Of a stretch of 19,378 bases of DNA, positions 1-7,318 are shown one piece after another. Below the pieces are notes generated by a model. That model searched no databases, had not been told where the DNA came from, and saw only the letters and a list, made by a program, of their open reading frames with translations. The stretch is from an uncultured Bacilli bacterium (lineage in GTDB: Bacteria; Bacillota_I; Bacilli_A; RF39; UBA660). The position numbers and the translations under genes are program-made. The first letter of the stretch is position 1; every line of letters begins with the position of its first letter. The stretch is from NCBI GenBank assembly GCA_947585885.1, contig CANPXI010000007.1, positions 1 to 19,378 of the forward strand, written 5' to 3'.

Positions 1-165
1 ATCACGCGCACTATCATATTCAGCATTTTCACTTAAGTCACCTAAAGCACGTGCTTCTTTTAGTGAATTTAAAACTTCATTTCTCTTATCAGTCTTTAAA
101 TAATTTAGTTCAGTTTCAAGTTCTAAATAACCTTCACTTGTTAAAAAAAAGTTTTTTTCTTTCAT
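1..165 (-). CDS. greA: Transcription elongation factor GreA, N-terminal part (cut by window edge)
   Basis: The first 55 codons run from an ATG at 165 to the window edge. The protein begins MKEKNFFLTSEGYLELETEL and continues with the coiled-coil arm, including the strongly conserved segment EARALGDLSENAEYDSA. GreA binds the RNA polymerase secondary channel and stimulates transcript cleavage in backtracked complexes. An earlier ATG at 175 is out of frame and closes at once (ATG ACA AAA TGA), so 165 is the start, with AAGGAG about 10 nt upstream. It has its own promoter at 195-223. In Bacillus subtilis udk lies between yrrO and greA; here it is absent. Confidence 0.95.
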   Translation of the reverse strand, partial: MKEKNFFLTSEGYLELETELNYLKTDKRNEVLNSLKEARALGDLSENAEYDSARD

Positions 166-194
166 TTTGTCATTTCTCCTTTAACTAGTTATCA

Positions 195-223
195 ATGATA
201 CCAAAATTCACTCTTTTTGTCAA
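195..223 (-). promoter_or_regulatory. Sigma-A promoter of greA
   Basis: Read on the minus strand: TTGACA (223-218), a 17-nt spacer, then TATCAT (200-195) preceded by TGG, an extended -10. The -35 overlaps the stop codon of the upstream U32 gene, so greA can be transcribed independently of the operon. Confidence 0.8.
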
Positions 224-1383
224 TATATTGGTACCCTTAAAATATCATTTTTTTGTACCTCAAATGGTACTTTAATTTTTAATATTTCTTGTGGATGTTT
301 AGCGTCTTCCACTTCTATATTATCTTCTGTTTTAATACTTTCTACTTTAAAATTCTTAATGCTATTTGGTCCAAATACTTGCACCTCATCTCCTACTTTA
401 AAATAGTTTCTTTGTTCAATTGTCATTACACCTTCTTCATAACCTAAAACTATTCCCAAAAAGTCTTGATTAGTAACTTCTTCTCGTCCACTATAATATT
501 GTTCATTTACTCCAGGTTCTTTATTATAAAACTGAGGAGTATTTTCTCTATTACTAACTCTATTAATAACTTTTTTATAATACTCTATGTCACTTTGAGT
601 TAAAGTATTATCATTAATTTTAGTAACTATAGTTTTATATGCATTTACTACTGTAGCTATATAGTATAAACTTCTCATTCTGCCTTCAATTTTTAATGAA
701 TCTATGCCTATTTCTACTAGTTCTTTAATATAATCAATCATACTTAAGTCTTTTGAACAAATTTGATAGTCTCCATATTCATCCATATCAAAAGTAAACC
801 TACATACTTGAGAGCATCCACCACGGTTAGAATCTCTATAAGTAACATAATTAGATAACACACATCTTCCACTATAACTAGTACACATTGCTCCGTGTAT
901 AAACATCTCTAGTTCAATATCTACGTTTTCTTTAATATCCTTAATATCTTCTTTAGAGCATTCTCTACCTAAAACTACTCTAGTAGCGCCTAGACTTTTC
1001 CAAAACTTAACTGTTTCTCTATTTACACTAGACTCTTGTGTACTTATATGTATTTCTGGCTTTAACTTAAGTTCCTTAATTCTTTTAATAACAGAAGCAT
1101 CACTTACAATATATGCATCTATCCCGATATTGCTTAAAGTTTCTAGATATTCATCTAACCCCTCCAAGTCTTCATTATGCATTAATATATTTACTGTAAC
1201 ATATACTCTTTTACCTAAACTATGTGCGTACTCCGCTGCTTCTTTTATTTCTTCTATACTATAGTTTGTAGCATTTGCTCTTAAACTATAATTATAGCCT
1301 CCAAAATAAACAGCATCAGCCCCGTATCTAAAAGCCCATTTAAGTCTTTCAATGTCTCCTGCTGGACTTAAAATCTCTGTCAC
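220..1383 (-). CDS. yrrO: U32 family protein, tRNA 5-hydroxyuridine synthesis (YrrO/TrhP type)
   Basis: 387 aa. It contains the U32 signature EMFIHGAMCTSYSGRCVLSN (about residues 159-178) and further cysteines at 190, 194 and 209 that could ligate an Fe-S cluster. The N-terminus (TEILSPAGD) and the KIEGRMRSLYY segment are typical of the family. B. subtilis YrrN/YrrO and E. coli TrhP take part in prephenate-dependent hydroxylation of U34 in tRNA, the step before TrmR, whose gene lies just upstream here. The start is a GTG at 1383 preceded by AGGTGA; it overlaps the stop of the preceding gene (GTGA, 4 nt), indicating translational coupling. The C-terminal region resembles the beta-barrel of U32 proteins. 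Assigned from motif and gene order; the older annotation is peptidase U32. Confidence 0.9.
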   Translation of the reverse strand: MTEILSPAGDIERLKWAFRYGADAVYFGGYNYSLRANATNYSIEEIKEAAEYAHSLGKRVYVTVNILMHNEDLEGLDEYLETLSNIGIDAYIVSDASVIKRIKELKLKPEIHISTQESSVNRETVKFWKSLGATRVVLGRECSKEDIKDIKENVDIELEMFIHGAMCTSYSGRCVLSNYVTYRDSNRGGCSQVCRFTFDMDEYGDYQICSKDLSMIDYIKELVEIGIDSLKIEGRMRSLYYIATVVNAYKTIVTKINDNTLTQSDIEYYKKVINRVSNRENTPQFYNKEPGVNEQYYSGREEVTNQDFLGIVLGYEEGVMTIEQRNYFKVGDEVQVFGPNSIKNFKVESIKTEDNIEVEDAKHPQEILKIKVPFEVQKNDILRVPIY

Positions 1384-2165
1384 TTTCTATCACCTACTTT
1401 ATAAATAATCTTGTTCTTTAAAAAATAGTCATCTGTATTTAATAACTCTCGTAACTTATCACTCTTATAATTTTCTAAAATAACTTTAGTTTCATCTATA
1501 TTCATATTACTAAAATTAATAATAAAATTATATCCACTTAGCTCTTTCATATATAAGTTAGCACTAAAAATATTTTTATCAAATATTAAAGTTCCATCAT
1601 TTTCTTCTTTAATAATTAATTCTTTTCCACTTACCTTTTCTTTAATAACTCTAGTTTTTTCTCCAAATGAACTTTTATACTCATAAAAACTACTAAGTAA
1701 GTGTCTCTTACTATACATTAAATTATTTCTTGCTATAAAAAAGTAAAATAAATTACTACTAGTTTTTTCTCTTATACTAATAAGTTCTTCTTTAGTAAGT
1801 TCATTACATACCACTACATTTTTAATACCTATTTCTTTAAAATAATTAATACTATCATAATTAGTTATAATATGGTTTTGTGATAAAACTATTTTTTCTT
1901 TATCTATTTTATTAATAAGTCCTAAGTCTTCAATAAAAAAATAATTAACGTGTTCTAACTTTTCTAAAACACTATCTATACTATCTATATCTTTTTTATG
2001 AAAAAACTTATTTATAATAACATTTACTTTTCTTGTTTTACTTATTTCTTCTATTTCTAGAGCACTAAAATAAATGTCAAAACCAATACTATATCCTTCT
2101 AAAGGTAAAATTAACTCTTCATTAAATTTACTTATATCTTTACTATTAGGAATCATATAAAACAT
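1380..2165 (-). CDS. yrrN: U32-like partner protein without the cysteine signature (YrrN position)
   Basis: 261 aa, ATG start with AGGAGG 8 nt upstream. It is a TIM-barrel-like protein that matches U32 proteins only loosely. The segment ARNNLMYSKRHLLSSFYEY occupies the place of the U32 signature but lacks its cysteines. It is shorter than B. subtilis YrrN (about 309 aa). Position and 4-nt overlap with the catalytic U32 gene suggest it is the non-catalytic partner in tRNA U34 hydroxylation. The function is inferred mainly from synteny. It is very AT-rich and Lys/Ile-rich, like its neighbours. Confidence 0.75.
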   Translation of the reverse strand: MFYMIPNSKDISKFNEELILPLEGYSIGFDIYFSALEIEEISKTRKVNVIINKFFHKKDIDSIDSVLEKLEHVNYFFIEDLGLINKIDKEKIVLSQNHIITNYDSINYFKEIGIKNVVVCNELTKEELISIREKTSSNLFYFFIARNNLMYSKRHLLSSFYEYKSSFGEKTRVIKEKVSGKELIIKEENDGTLIFDKNIFSANLYMKELSGYNFIINFSNMNIDETKVILENYKSDKLRELLNTDDYFLKNKIIYKVGDRK

Positions 2166-2167
2166 AA

Positions 2168-2761
2168 CTACTTCCTCCTCAAAATAATAAGTCCGTCTCC
2201 TACACTTACTTTTGTAACACTAAATTCATCTTGTTCACTAAGATAACTTAAAAATGCTTCTATCTTCCTAACTAACCCTCTTAAATTCCTTGATTTTATT
2301 TCCTCACTTTTTCCAACTAACCCGTGAAAGTCTACATTATCTATAATAAAATATCCGTCCTTTTTTAAATTCTTTTTATATTTTTCTATAAACTTAATAT
2401 TTTGTGCTTTAGCTGCATCTATAAAAATTAGATCATATAGCCCTTCTTCTTCTATAAGTAATGCGTCTCCCAAAACTAAACTGATATTATCTAGTTTTGA
2501 CGCCTCTACATACTCTTTTGCTTTTTCGTGTCTTACTACGTCTCTTTCAATACTCTTAACACTAGTACCAGATAATCTCATTCTAATTGCACTATAACCA
2601 ATTGCTGTACCTATTTCTAAAGTACTTTTAATATTATTTTTCTTAATAAATTCTTCTAAATATTCTATACCACTAGATAGCATAATAGGAATGTTTTCGC
2701 GTTTTGCAAAACATTCCATATCACTAATTAAACTATTAATATTGTAGCCATAGTCCTGCAT
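2168..2761 (-). CDS. trmR: tRNA 5-hydroxyuridine O-methyltransferase TrmR (YrrM), class I SAM-dependent
   Basis: 197 aa, Rossmann-type methyltransferase of the O-methyltransferase 3 family. The SAM-binding motif LEIGTAIGYS is at 48-57, the acidic residue IERD at 71-74, FIDAAKAQ at 113-120 and the metal/substrate loop IIDNVDFHG at 139-147. In B. subtilis TrmR methylates ho5U34 to mo5U34 in tRNA. The two U32 genes for making ho5U follow directly, so the operon encodes both steps. The ATG at 2761 lies 26 nt inside the end of mltG, so translation is probably coupled. Length matches the family. Confidence 0.9.
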   Translation of the reverse strand: MQDYGYNINSLISDMECFAKRENIPIMLSSGIEYLEEFIKKNNIKSTLEIGTAIGYSAIRMRLSGTSVKSIERDVVRHEKAKEYVEASKLDNISLVLGDALLIEEEGLYDLIFIDAAKAQNIKFIEKYKKNLKKDGYFIIDNVDFHGLVGKSEEIKSRNLRGLVRKIEAFLSYLSEQDEFSVTKVSVGDGLIILRRK

Positions 2762-3818
2762 CTTCTAGTTCCTCTTGTTTTCTTTCATGTTCTTCATATG
2801 TCTCTGAAAAATAAGTCTTTAAATTTTTATCAGATAAGAAATAATAATAATTATGTTTATTTGGGTTAATTGCAGCTTCTATAGAAGTAAGTCCAGGGTT
2901 TCCAATAGGCCCAACAGGTAGTCCTATTAAACTTGTACATCTTGTATTATATTTACTAGAGCAGTCATCTATTTCACTTTGATTTAAATCTCTATCTCCC
3001 ATATTTATATTAAATGCATAATATGTTGAAACACAACTTTGTAAAGGCATTCCATCATTTAATCTATTTAAAAATACTCCAGCTATATCTTTTCTATCTT
3101 TAGTGTCATAGCTTTCTAACTCAACAATACTTGCAAGAGTTAAAACCTCATGAACACTATACTTACTTTTCTCTATATCTGCTTTATACTTATTAAGTTC
3201 TTCTTCCGTTTCATCTAAAAATTTACTAATAATTTCTTCTAAACTAGAATCTTTATAAAAAGCATATGTATTAGGAAATAAATACCCTTCTAAACTATAA
3301 TAAATATCTTTATTCTTTATTTCATCAGTTAAAAACCAATACTTACTAATTAAACTATCTAAATATTCTGTATCTTTTAATTTATTAAAAACATCTTCTT
3401 TAGAAATATCAAAGTTTTCACTAACTAAACTTGCAAAATCTCTTACATTATCTCCTTCTTTAAAAGTAAGATTAACTTCTCCTCTAGCATTATCTCCACC
3501 TTTATTTAAAATATCAAAAATCTCTGTAACATCCATACTAGGACTAATTTTAAATAAACCACTTTGTATAGTTAAGCCTCCACTTAGTTTACTATATATT
3601 TTCATAAAAAATGCACTTTTAATTAAGTTTTCTTTTTCTAGTGACTCAAAAACACTATTAACACTACTTCCACTTTCTACTATAAAATCTTTAATTTCTC
3701 CACTCTTACTTACTGGCTTAAGTTCATAAAAGAACACACCCACCATTGCAAATATAACTAATAAAATTAATAAAATAATAATTACAATTAACCTTTTTAT
3801 ACTAAATCCTTTTTCCAT
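2736..3818 (-). CDS. mltG: Endolytic murein transglycosylase MltG (YceG-like)
   Basis: 360 aa. A single N-terminal membrane helix (about 9-31) is followed by a LysM-like/YceG fold. Family motifs present are LEGYLFPNTY (176-185), ASIVELE with the catalytic Glu at about 233, YNTR, and GLPVGPIGNPG followed by AAINPN near the C-terminus. MltG cleaves nascent glycan strands at the outer face of the membrane and sets strand length. The start is an ATG at 3818 with GAGGAG 5 nt upstream, 2 nt after the yrzB stop. The usual GLPPGPI motif reads GLPVGPI here, a mild change. Confidence 0.94.
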   Translation of the reverse strand: MEKGFSIKRLIVIIILLILLVIFAMVGVFFYELKPVSKSGEIKDFIVESGSSVNSVFESLEKENLIKSAFFMKIYSKLSGGLTIQSGLFKISPSMDVTEIFDILNKGGDNARGEVNLTFKEGDNVRDFASLVSENFDISKEDVFNKLKDTEYLDSLISKYWFLTDEIKNKDIYYSLEGYLFPNTYAFYKDSSLEEIISKFLDETEEELNKYKADIEKSKYSVHEVLTLASIVELESYDTKDRKDIAGVFLNRLNDGMPLQSCVSTYYAFNINMGDRDLNQSEIDDCSSKYNTRCTSLIGLPVGPIGNPGLTSIEAAINPNKHNYYYFLSDKNLKTYFSETYEEHERKQEELEDAGLWLQY

Positions 3819-3820
3819 AA

Positions 3821-4081
3821 CTACTCCTCATTATCTATTGAATTAATAATATCTTTAACAAATTCCCATTCTTTATCATCTTTAATAGAAATAAGTTTAA
3901 TATTACCAGTTTCCTCATTTAATTTATATTCTGCTACATATGTAATAATATCTTTATTTTCATCTATTTCATTCTTTGTATAAACAACATAATTTTTCCC
4001 GTTCACGTCTTCTATATTAAGAAGTATATCATAAACTACTTCTTCTCCGTTTTCCATAAGTTTAAGTTTATTATTTTCCAT
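3821..4081 (-). CDS. yrzB: DUF1292 family protein (YrzB)
   Basis: 86 aa, acidic and soluble, with no membrane segment. The pattern ILLNIEDVNGKNYVVYT...AEYKLNEETGNIKLISIKDDKEWEFV is the DUF1292 family. It sits in the conserved ireB-ruvX-yrzB-mltG order. The biochemical role is unknown. ATG start at 4081 with AGGAAGTG upstream. Confidence 0.88.
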   Translation of the reverse strand: MENNKLKLMENGEEVVYDILLNIEDVNGKNYVVYTKNEIDENKDIITYVAEYKLNEETGNIKLISIKDDKEWEFVKDIINSIDNEE

Positions 4082-4085
4082 TACT

Positions 4086-4493
4086 TCACTTCCTATCTAA
4101 ATAACTCTGTAAAATTAAAGCACTAGCCATTTTATCAATAACTTTTTTTCTATTTTTTCTACTAGTATTATTACTAATCAAAACATTTTCAGCAATAACA
4201 GTAGTAAGTCTTTCATCTTCTAAAATGACAGGAATATTGTATCTACTTTCTAAAATACTCTTAAATTTAAAAGTCTCTTCACTTCTCTTACTAATACTCC
4301 CATCTAAATTAATAGGATTTCCTAGTACAATAGATTCAAATTTATAAATTTTAAAAAGTGAATCTATTTCAGTAAGTAAATCATCCATACTTTTATATCT
4401 AATAGTCTTAATAGGACTTGCTATAGTCTTACTTTCATCACTTACACTTATACCTAAAGTAGCACTTCCATAGTCCATTCCTAATATTCTCAT
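4086..4493 (-). CDS. ruvX: Putative Holliday junction resolvase / pre-16S rRNA nuclease RuvX (YqgF)
   Basis: 135 aa RNase H-fold protein. Acidic residues sit at expected places: MDYGS with Asp7, the LEDERLTT segment at 91-98, and the C-terminal IDKMASALILQSYL with Asp120. E. coli YqgF matures the 5' end of 16S rRNA; a role in Holliday junction resolution was proposed earlier. The ATG at 4493 overlaps the ireB stop by 4 nt (ATGA). Size is normal for the family. Confidence 0.93.
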   Translation of the reverse strand: MRILGMDYGSATLGISVSDESKTIASPIKTIRYKSMDDLLTEIDSLFKIYKFESIVLGNPINLDGSISKRSEETFKFKSILESRYNIPVILEDERLTTVIAENVLISNNTSRKNRKKVIDKMASALILQSYLDRK

Positions 4494-4729
4494 TTAACAA
4501 ATTCCTTTAACATATATTCTATAGTATCTCTTCTATCTAACTTACTTATCCTATTTCTGCATTCTTTATAACTAGAAATATACCCAATTTCACCTGTAAT
4601 TAAATACTCAGTAACTTGTTTAAAAGCATTATAACCTCTTTCTTCTAAATCTTCACAAATACTTTTCATAATCTCTTTAGAATTTTCTTTTTTAATGCTT
4701 TCAGTATCTATAACTATAGTTTTAGGCAT
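4490..4729 (-). CDS. ireB: IreB family regulatory phosphoprotein (DUF965, YrzL)
   Basis: 79 aa from the ATG at 4729. I prefer this over a GTG at 4738 because AGAGGTGA then sits 5 nt upstream, and MPKT-VIDTESI resembles the family N-terminus with threonines near the start. The body matches the family: CEDLEERGYNAFKQ, EYLITGEIGYISSY, RNRISKLDRRDTIEYML. In Enterococcus faecalis IreB is phosphorylated by the PASTA kinase IreK and modulates cephalosporin tolerance. It is the first gene of the operon; alaS, its usual upstream neighbour in Bacillus, is missing. Confidence 0.92.
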   Translation of the reverse strand: MPKTIVIDTESIKKENSKEIMKSICEDLEERGYNAFKQVTEYLITGEIGYISSYKECRNRISKLDRRDTIEYMLKEFVK

Positions 4730-4753
4730 AAACTTCACCTCTCTAGCACCATC

Positions 4754-4782
4754 ATTTTATCATTTTTATGCTTTTTTGTAAA
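4754..4782 (-). promoter_or_regulatory. Sigma-A promoter of the ireB-ruvX-yrzB-mltG-trmR-U32 operon
   Basis: Minus strand: TTTACA (4782-4777), 17-nt spacer, TAAAAT (4759-4754) with a TGA extension. The predicted start falls just upstream of the ireB SD. It is divergent from, and within 10 nt of, the tRNA-Lys promoter. Confidence 0.75.
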
Positions 4783-4790
4783 CTTTAGCC

Positions 4791-4820
4791 TTGTATTACT
4801 TAACACTTATATGATATAAT
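4791..4820 (+). promoter_or_regulatory. Promoter of tRNA-Lys and the downstream structured RNA
   Basis: TTGTAT (4791-4796), 18-nt spacer, TATAAT (4815-4820) with TGA before it (extended -10). The start would be about 5 nt before the mature tRNA, so the 5' leader is very short. Confidence 0.75.
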
Positions 4821-4832
4821 TCTTTTTGTCAT

Positions 4833-4908
4833 GGACCGTTAGCTCAGCTGGTAGAGCAATCGACTCTTAATCGATGGGTCTAGGGTTCGAATCCCTAACG
4901 GTCCACCA
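4833..4908 (+). tRNA. tRNA-Lys (anticodon CTT)
   Basis: 76-nt cloverleaf with genomically encoded CCA. The acceptor stem GGACCGT pairs with ACGGTCC, the D arm contains AGCTCAGCTGGTAGAGC, and the anticodon arm is ATCGA-CTCTTAA-TCGAT, giving CTT. The T arm is CTAGG-GTTCGAA-TCCCTAA with the usual TTCGA. There is no terminator directly after it; transcription should continue into the structured RNA at 4931-5268. Confidence 0.97.
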
Positions 4909-5120
4909 AAAATATAAAAAACATTTCAAATTAATGACGGGAGATAGTAGCCCCAGCCTAGCTTCGGCGACCTAGCAATTAGGTTAAACGCAAAGTGGAT
5001 AGCCATTAAGCCCAAAAAACAATTTGGGCGCTACTAAGGCTTATCTTTATGGTAAGTCCTTTTATTATTTAAGGTAAGAAACTAGAAAAAACAATCAAAA
5101 CTATTTTACTACAAATTGTA

Positions 5121-5231
5121 ATTGACTGCATTGTGAAGAGTCTATCTCAAGGAACATATTAGTCAGTCTAATTATGACGTCAAGAATAGCATTGTGAAGA
5201 ATTTATTTCGAAGAACATATCAGTCTATTCG
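5121..5231 (+). repeat. Two homologous stem-loop arms in the structured RNA
   Basis: Arm 1 (about 5121-5172) and arm 2 (about 5184-5230) are offset by 61 nt and share GCATTGTGAAGA, then GAACATAT and AGTC. Their outer stems differ in sequence but both pair (GACTG/CAGTC against GAATAG/CTATTC). Their apical stems read GAG-TCTAT-CTC and GAA-TTTAT-TTC, a compensatory G-C to A-T change. Confidence 0.75.
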
Positions 5232-5237
5232 CTGTTT

Positions 5238-5268
5238 AAGGAACTCTATCAATAGGTTCCTTTCTTTT
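5238..5268 (+). terminator. Rho-independent terminator of the tRNA-Lys/ncRNA transcript
   Basis: AAGGAAC (5238-5244) pairs with GTTCCTT (5256-5262), extended inward by CTAT/ATAG, followed by a T-rich tail (TTTCTTTTATTT). Confidence 0.85.
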
Positions 5269-5306
5269 ATTTATAAGTAAGTTATATTTAATATAATTTT
5301 AAAATT

Positions 5307-5337
5307 AAAAAAATAGTTATTACTTTTCTAATAACTA
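5307..5337 (-). terminator. Terminator of the phosphatidyltransferase gene
   Basis: Minus strand: TAGTTATTA and TAATAACTA form a 9-bp stem (5337-5314) followed by seven T (5313-5307). The stop codon lies in the stem. Confidence 0.8.
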
Positions 5338-6036
5338 CTCTTCATAAAGGAAATCCATAAGTTTTCCATCTCTATTCTTAATATAAAATTCTCTTGAAGT
5401 TAACATATAAACAATTTCATTAAAACTTTTTATTTTTTTATTCTTTAACTTAGTAAACTCAGTAACTTGTCTAAGTCTCTTCTTATTATAATCGCTTATT
5501 GTAAATATCTGTGCACCTATCATAATACCAATTAAAATAGAACTCACAGTTGCTTCACTACTAACCATAAATTTAACAATTCTTACAGGTAAAAATTTTC
5601 CATAAACTTCCACACTTCTATAAATATAAAGAATAGAAATAGCTATATCTAAAATAGCAGTTTTTATTTTTCCTACTTTACTTGATTTAATATTTTTATG
5701 TTCACTTAAAGCAAGAGTATTAATAACAAAAATAATAACTTCTAAAAATATAACAATAAGTACAAGTGGATATTCATAAGACAAAATAGCTAAAATAACA
5801 AAAGCAAAAAGTTTGTCCCCAACTCCATCAAGTAAACTTCCTAAAAAGCTCTCAACTTTCCATAATCTAGATAACTTACCATCAATCATATCTGTAAGAA
5901 AAAGTAAAACAACAAAGAAAGCTAAACTCTTTATTCCACTAACAAAATAAATAATAGGTAAAATAATAGCCCCTATTACTCTACTAAAAGTTATTAAATT
6001 TACTATAATAAATTTTGCTAAATCTTTTCTTTTCAT
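5335..6036 (-). CDS. CDP-alcohol phosphatidyltransferase family membrane protein (PgsA-like)
   Basis: 233 aa with about six hydrophobic segments. The CDP-alcohol phosphatidyltransferase motif is complete apart from one conservative change: D49-MI-DG-KLSR then G66-SLL-D70-GVG-D74 (consensus DxxDGxxAR...GxxxDxxxD; the Ala is Ser). Such enzymes transfer a phosphatidyl group from CDP-diacylglycerol to an alcohol, for example glycerol-3-phosphate in phosphatidylglycerol synthesis; the substrate cannot be read from the sequence. The protein is longer than typical PgsA by a C-terminal extension of about 40 charged residues. The start at 6036 (MKRKDLAK) is preferred: the next upstream ATG (6066) lies inside the promoter, and no SD precedes 6036, so the mRNA appears leaderless. 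Confidence 0.85.
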   Translation of the reverse strand: MKRKDLAKFIIVNLITFSRVIGAIILPIIYFVSGIKSLAFFVVLLFLTDMIDGKLSRLWKVESFLGSLLDGVGDKLFAFVILAILSYEYPLVLIVIFLEVIIFVINTLALSEHKNIKSSKVGKIKTAILDIAISILYIYRSVEVYGKFLPVRIVKFMVSSEATVSSILIGIMIGAQIFTISDYNKKRLRQVTEFTKLKNKKIKSFNEIVYMLTSREFYIKNRDGKLMDFLYEE

Positions 6037-6042
6037 ACTTAA

Positions 6043-6071
6043 ATTATAACAAATATAAAAATTCATGTAAA
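6043..6071 (-). promoter_or_regulatory. Strong promoter giving a probably leaderless mRNA
   Basis: Minus strand: TTTACA (6071-6066), 17-nt spacer, TATAAT (6048-6043) with TGT in front (extended -10). Only TTAAGT separates the -10 from the ATG at 6036, so transcription would start at or within 1-2 nt of the start codon. It lies over the end of the deacetylase gene. Confidence 0.75.
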
Positions 6072-6072
6072 C

Positions 6073-7257
6073 CTAAGAAATACTTCTATAAGCTTGTTTT
6101 TTTTCTAAAACTTTTCCCTTAATACTTGATGCCTCACTAATACTAGTAACTTTAAAACCTCTCTCCTTTAAAACAGGTAAAACTTCCTTTACTGCTTCAA
6201 CAGTTTCAGGATAAATATCATGCATCAAAACAATATCACCATCTTCTGCTTTTTCTAAAATATGTTTATAAACTTTCTCACTATCCCTATAAAGCCAATC
6301 ATTAGTATCAATATTCCATAAAATCATTGGAGTAGTAACTTGTTTTTTAACTTTTTCATTATAATTTCCATATGGAGGTCTTAAATATTTAATATTGTCC
6401 CCTGTTATCTCATTAAATATAATATTAGTAGAATTAATCTCTTCTATTATTTCTTTTTCACTCAAAGAATTCAAATTTTTATGAGCATAAGTATGACTAC
6501 CTACTTCCATTCCATTATTTATAACATATTTAACAATATCTTGGTTATACTTCATCCTATTTCCAAGTTCAAAAAAAGTAGCTTTGCTTTCATTTAAAAG
6601 AAGTGCATCAACTATCTCGGTTGTATAATTACTAGGCCCATCATCAAAAGTAAAAGCAATAACTTTATCATATGAACTACTAGTACTCTTACTTTCTTCT
6701 AAACTTACATAAACCTTGTGCTCAATTTCCTTATAACTAGAAAAATCAAAATAAATAATTAACCCATCACTGCTTAATTTAACATAAGCATTCTTAAAAT
6801 TATCATTTTTTATAGTATTATATATTTTAGAACTATATTTCTTTTTAACAATATCTAATATTTGATCATTAAAAATTTTATAATCATATAATTCACTATC
6901 ACTTAAAAACTTATCACTTTTATTATCATAATTAATAGTATTATAACTTGAAACACCATTACTTACACTTTCAAAAAAAACATTTATAATATCATTTTTA
7001 ATATACACACTATAACTTAAACTATCAGTATTATCTAGATTTACTACATAATCATTAATCTTATCATCAATTACTTTATAATCAAAAAATGGATAACTTA
7101 TATTATCTTTTTTTACTTCTTCATAATTAGTAATTCTTTTAAAAATTTTATTGCTTCCATCACTACTACTCACTTCAAAAATAAAAACACATAAAAGTAA
7201 AAATATAATTAATACAATAACGCACTTTATAATATTAAAAATTTTACTCTTATCCAT
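6073..7257 (-). CDS. Membrane-anchored polysaccharide deacetylase (NodB domain, PdaC-like)
   Basis: 394 aa. An N-terminal membrane anchor (about 9-29) is followed by a DUF3298/RsiV-like region (about 45-190) and a C-terminal NodB domain. All NodB motifs are present: TFDDGPS (203-209, metal Asp and base), SHTYAH (254-259, metal His pair), RPPYG (293-297), NDW (319-321) and LMHD (344-347). Such enzymes remove N-acetyl groups from peptidoglycan or other cell-surface glycans; the layout is like B. subtilis PdaC. The start ATG at 7257 is favoured by GAGAGG about 7 nt upstream. Its gene ends next to the phosphatidyltransferase promoter. Confidence 0.9.
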   Translation of the reverse strand: MDKSKIFNIIKCVIVLIIFLLLCVFIFEVSSSDGSNKIFKRITNYEEVKKDNISYPFFDYKVIDDKINDYVVNLDNTDSLSYSVYIKNDIINVFFESVSNGVSSYNTINYDNKSDKFLSDSELYDYKIFNDQILDIVKKKYSSKIYNTIKNDNFKNAYVKLSSDGLIIYFDFSSYKEIEHKVYVSLEESKSTSSSYDKVIAFTFDDGPSNYTTEIVDALLLNESKATFFELGNRMKYNQDIVKYVINNGMEVGSHTYAHKNLNSLSEKEIIEEINSTNIIFNEITGDNIKYLRPPYGNYNEKVKKQVTTPMILWNIDTNDWLYRDSEKVYKHILEKAEDGDIVLMHDIYPETVEAVKEVLPVLKERGFKVTSISEASSIKGKVLEKKQAYRSIS

Positions 7258-7273
7258 AAATTTACCTCTCATC

Positions 7274-7305
7274 AAAAAAAGTGACTAATAAATTATATTA
7301 ATCAC
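7274..7305 (-). terminator. Terminator after the thioredoxin-type lipoprotein gene
   Basis: Minus strand: GTGATTAATA pairs with TATTAGTCAC (10 bp including one G-T, 5-nt loop) followed by seven T (7280-7274). A TATAAT lies in the loop region (7297-7292) and could serve as the -10 of the next gene. Confidence 0.8.
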
Positions 7306-7318
7306 TCACAATTTTTAT

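Larger units (their letters stand above)
4931..5268 (+). ncRNA. Unassigned structured RNA downstream of tRNA-Lys
   Basis: About 330 nt without a credible ORF. The 5' domain can form TTAATG (4931-4936) with CATTAA (5004-5009) and TAGTAGC (4945-4951) with GCTACTA (5030-5036). These two helices interleave, i.e. a pseudoknot. Nested in it are the hairpins ACCTA/TAGGT (4970-4984) and GCCCAAA/TTTGGGC (5010-5029). A further hairpin uses GGCTTATC and GGTAAGTCC (5038-5059). After an A-rich linker come two homologous arms (5121-5231) and a rho-independent terminator (5238-5268). No promoter lies between it and the tRNA, so it is probably released by tRNA 3' processing. Conserved elements of tmRNA, RNase P RNA, SRP RNA and T-box leaders are absent. 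I do not recognise the class; the raiA-type and other large Bacillota ncRNAs should be compared. Confidence 0.65.

Noticed and set aside
4931..5060. T-box, tmRNA, RNase P or SRP RNA identity for the RNA after tRNA-Lys
   Set aside because: The diagnostic conserved sequences (GGGTGG..CCGCG, GAGGAAAGTCC, GGAAGGAAGCA, a tRNA-like 3' end) are absent.
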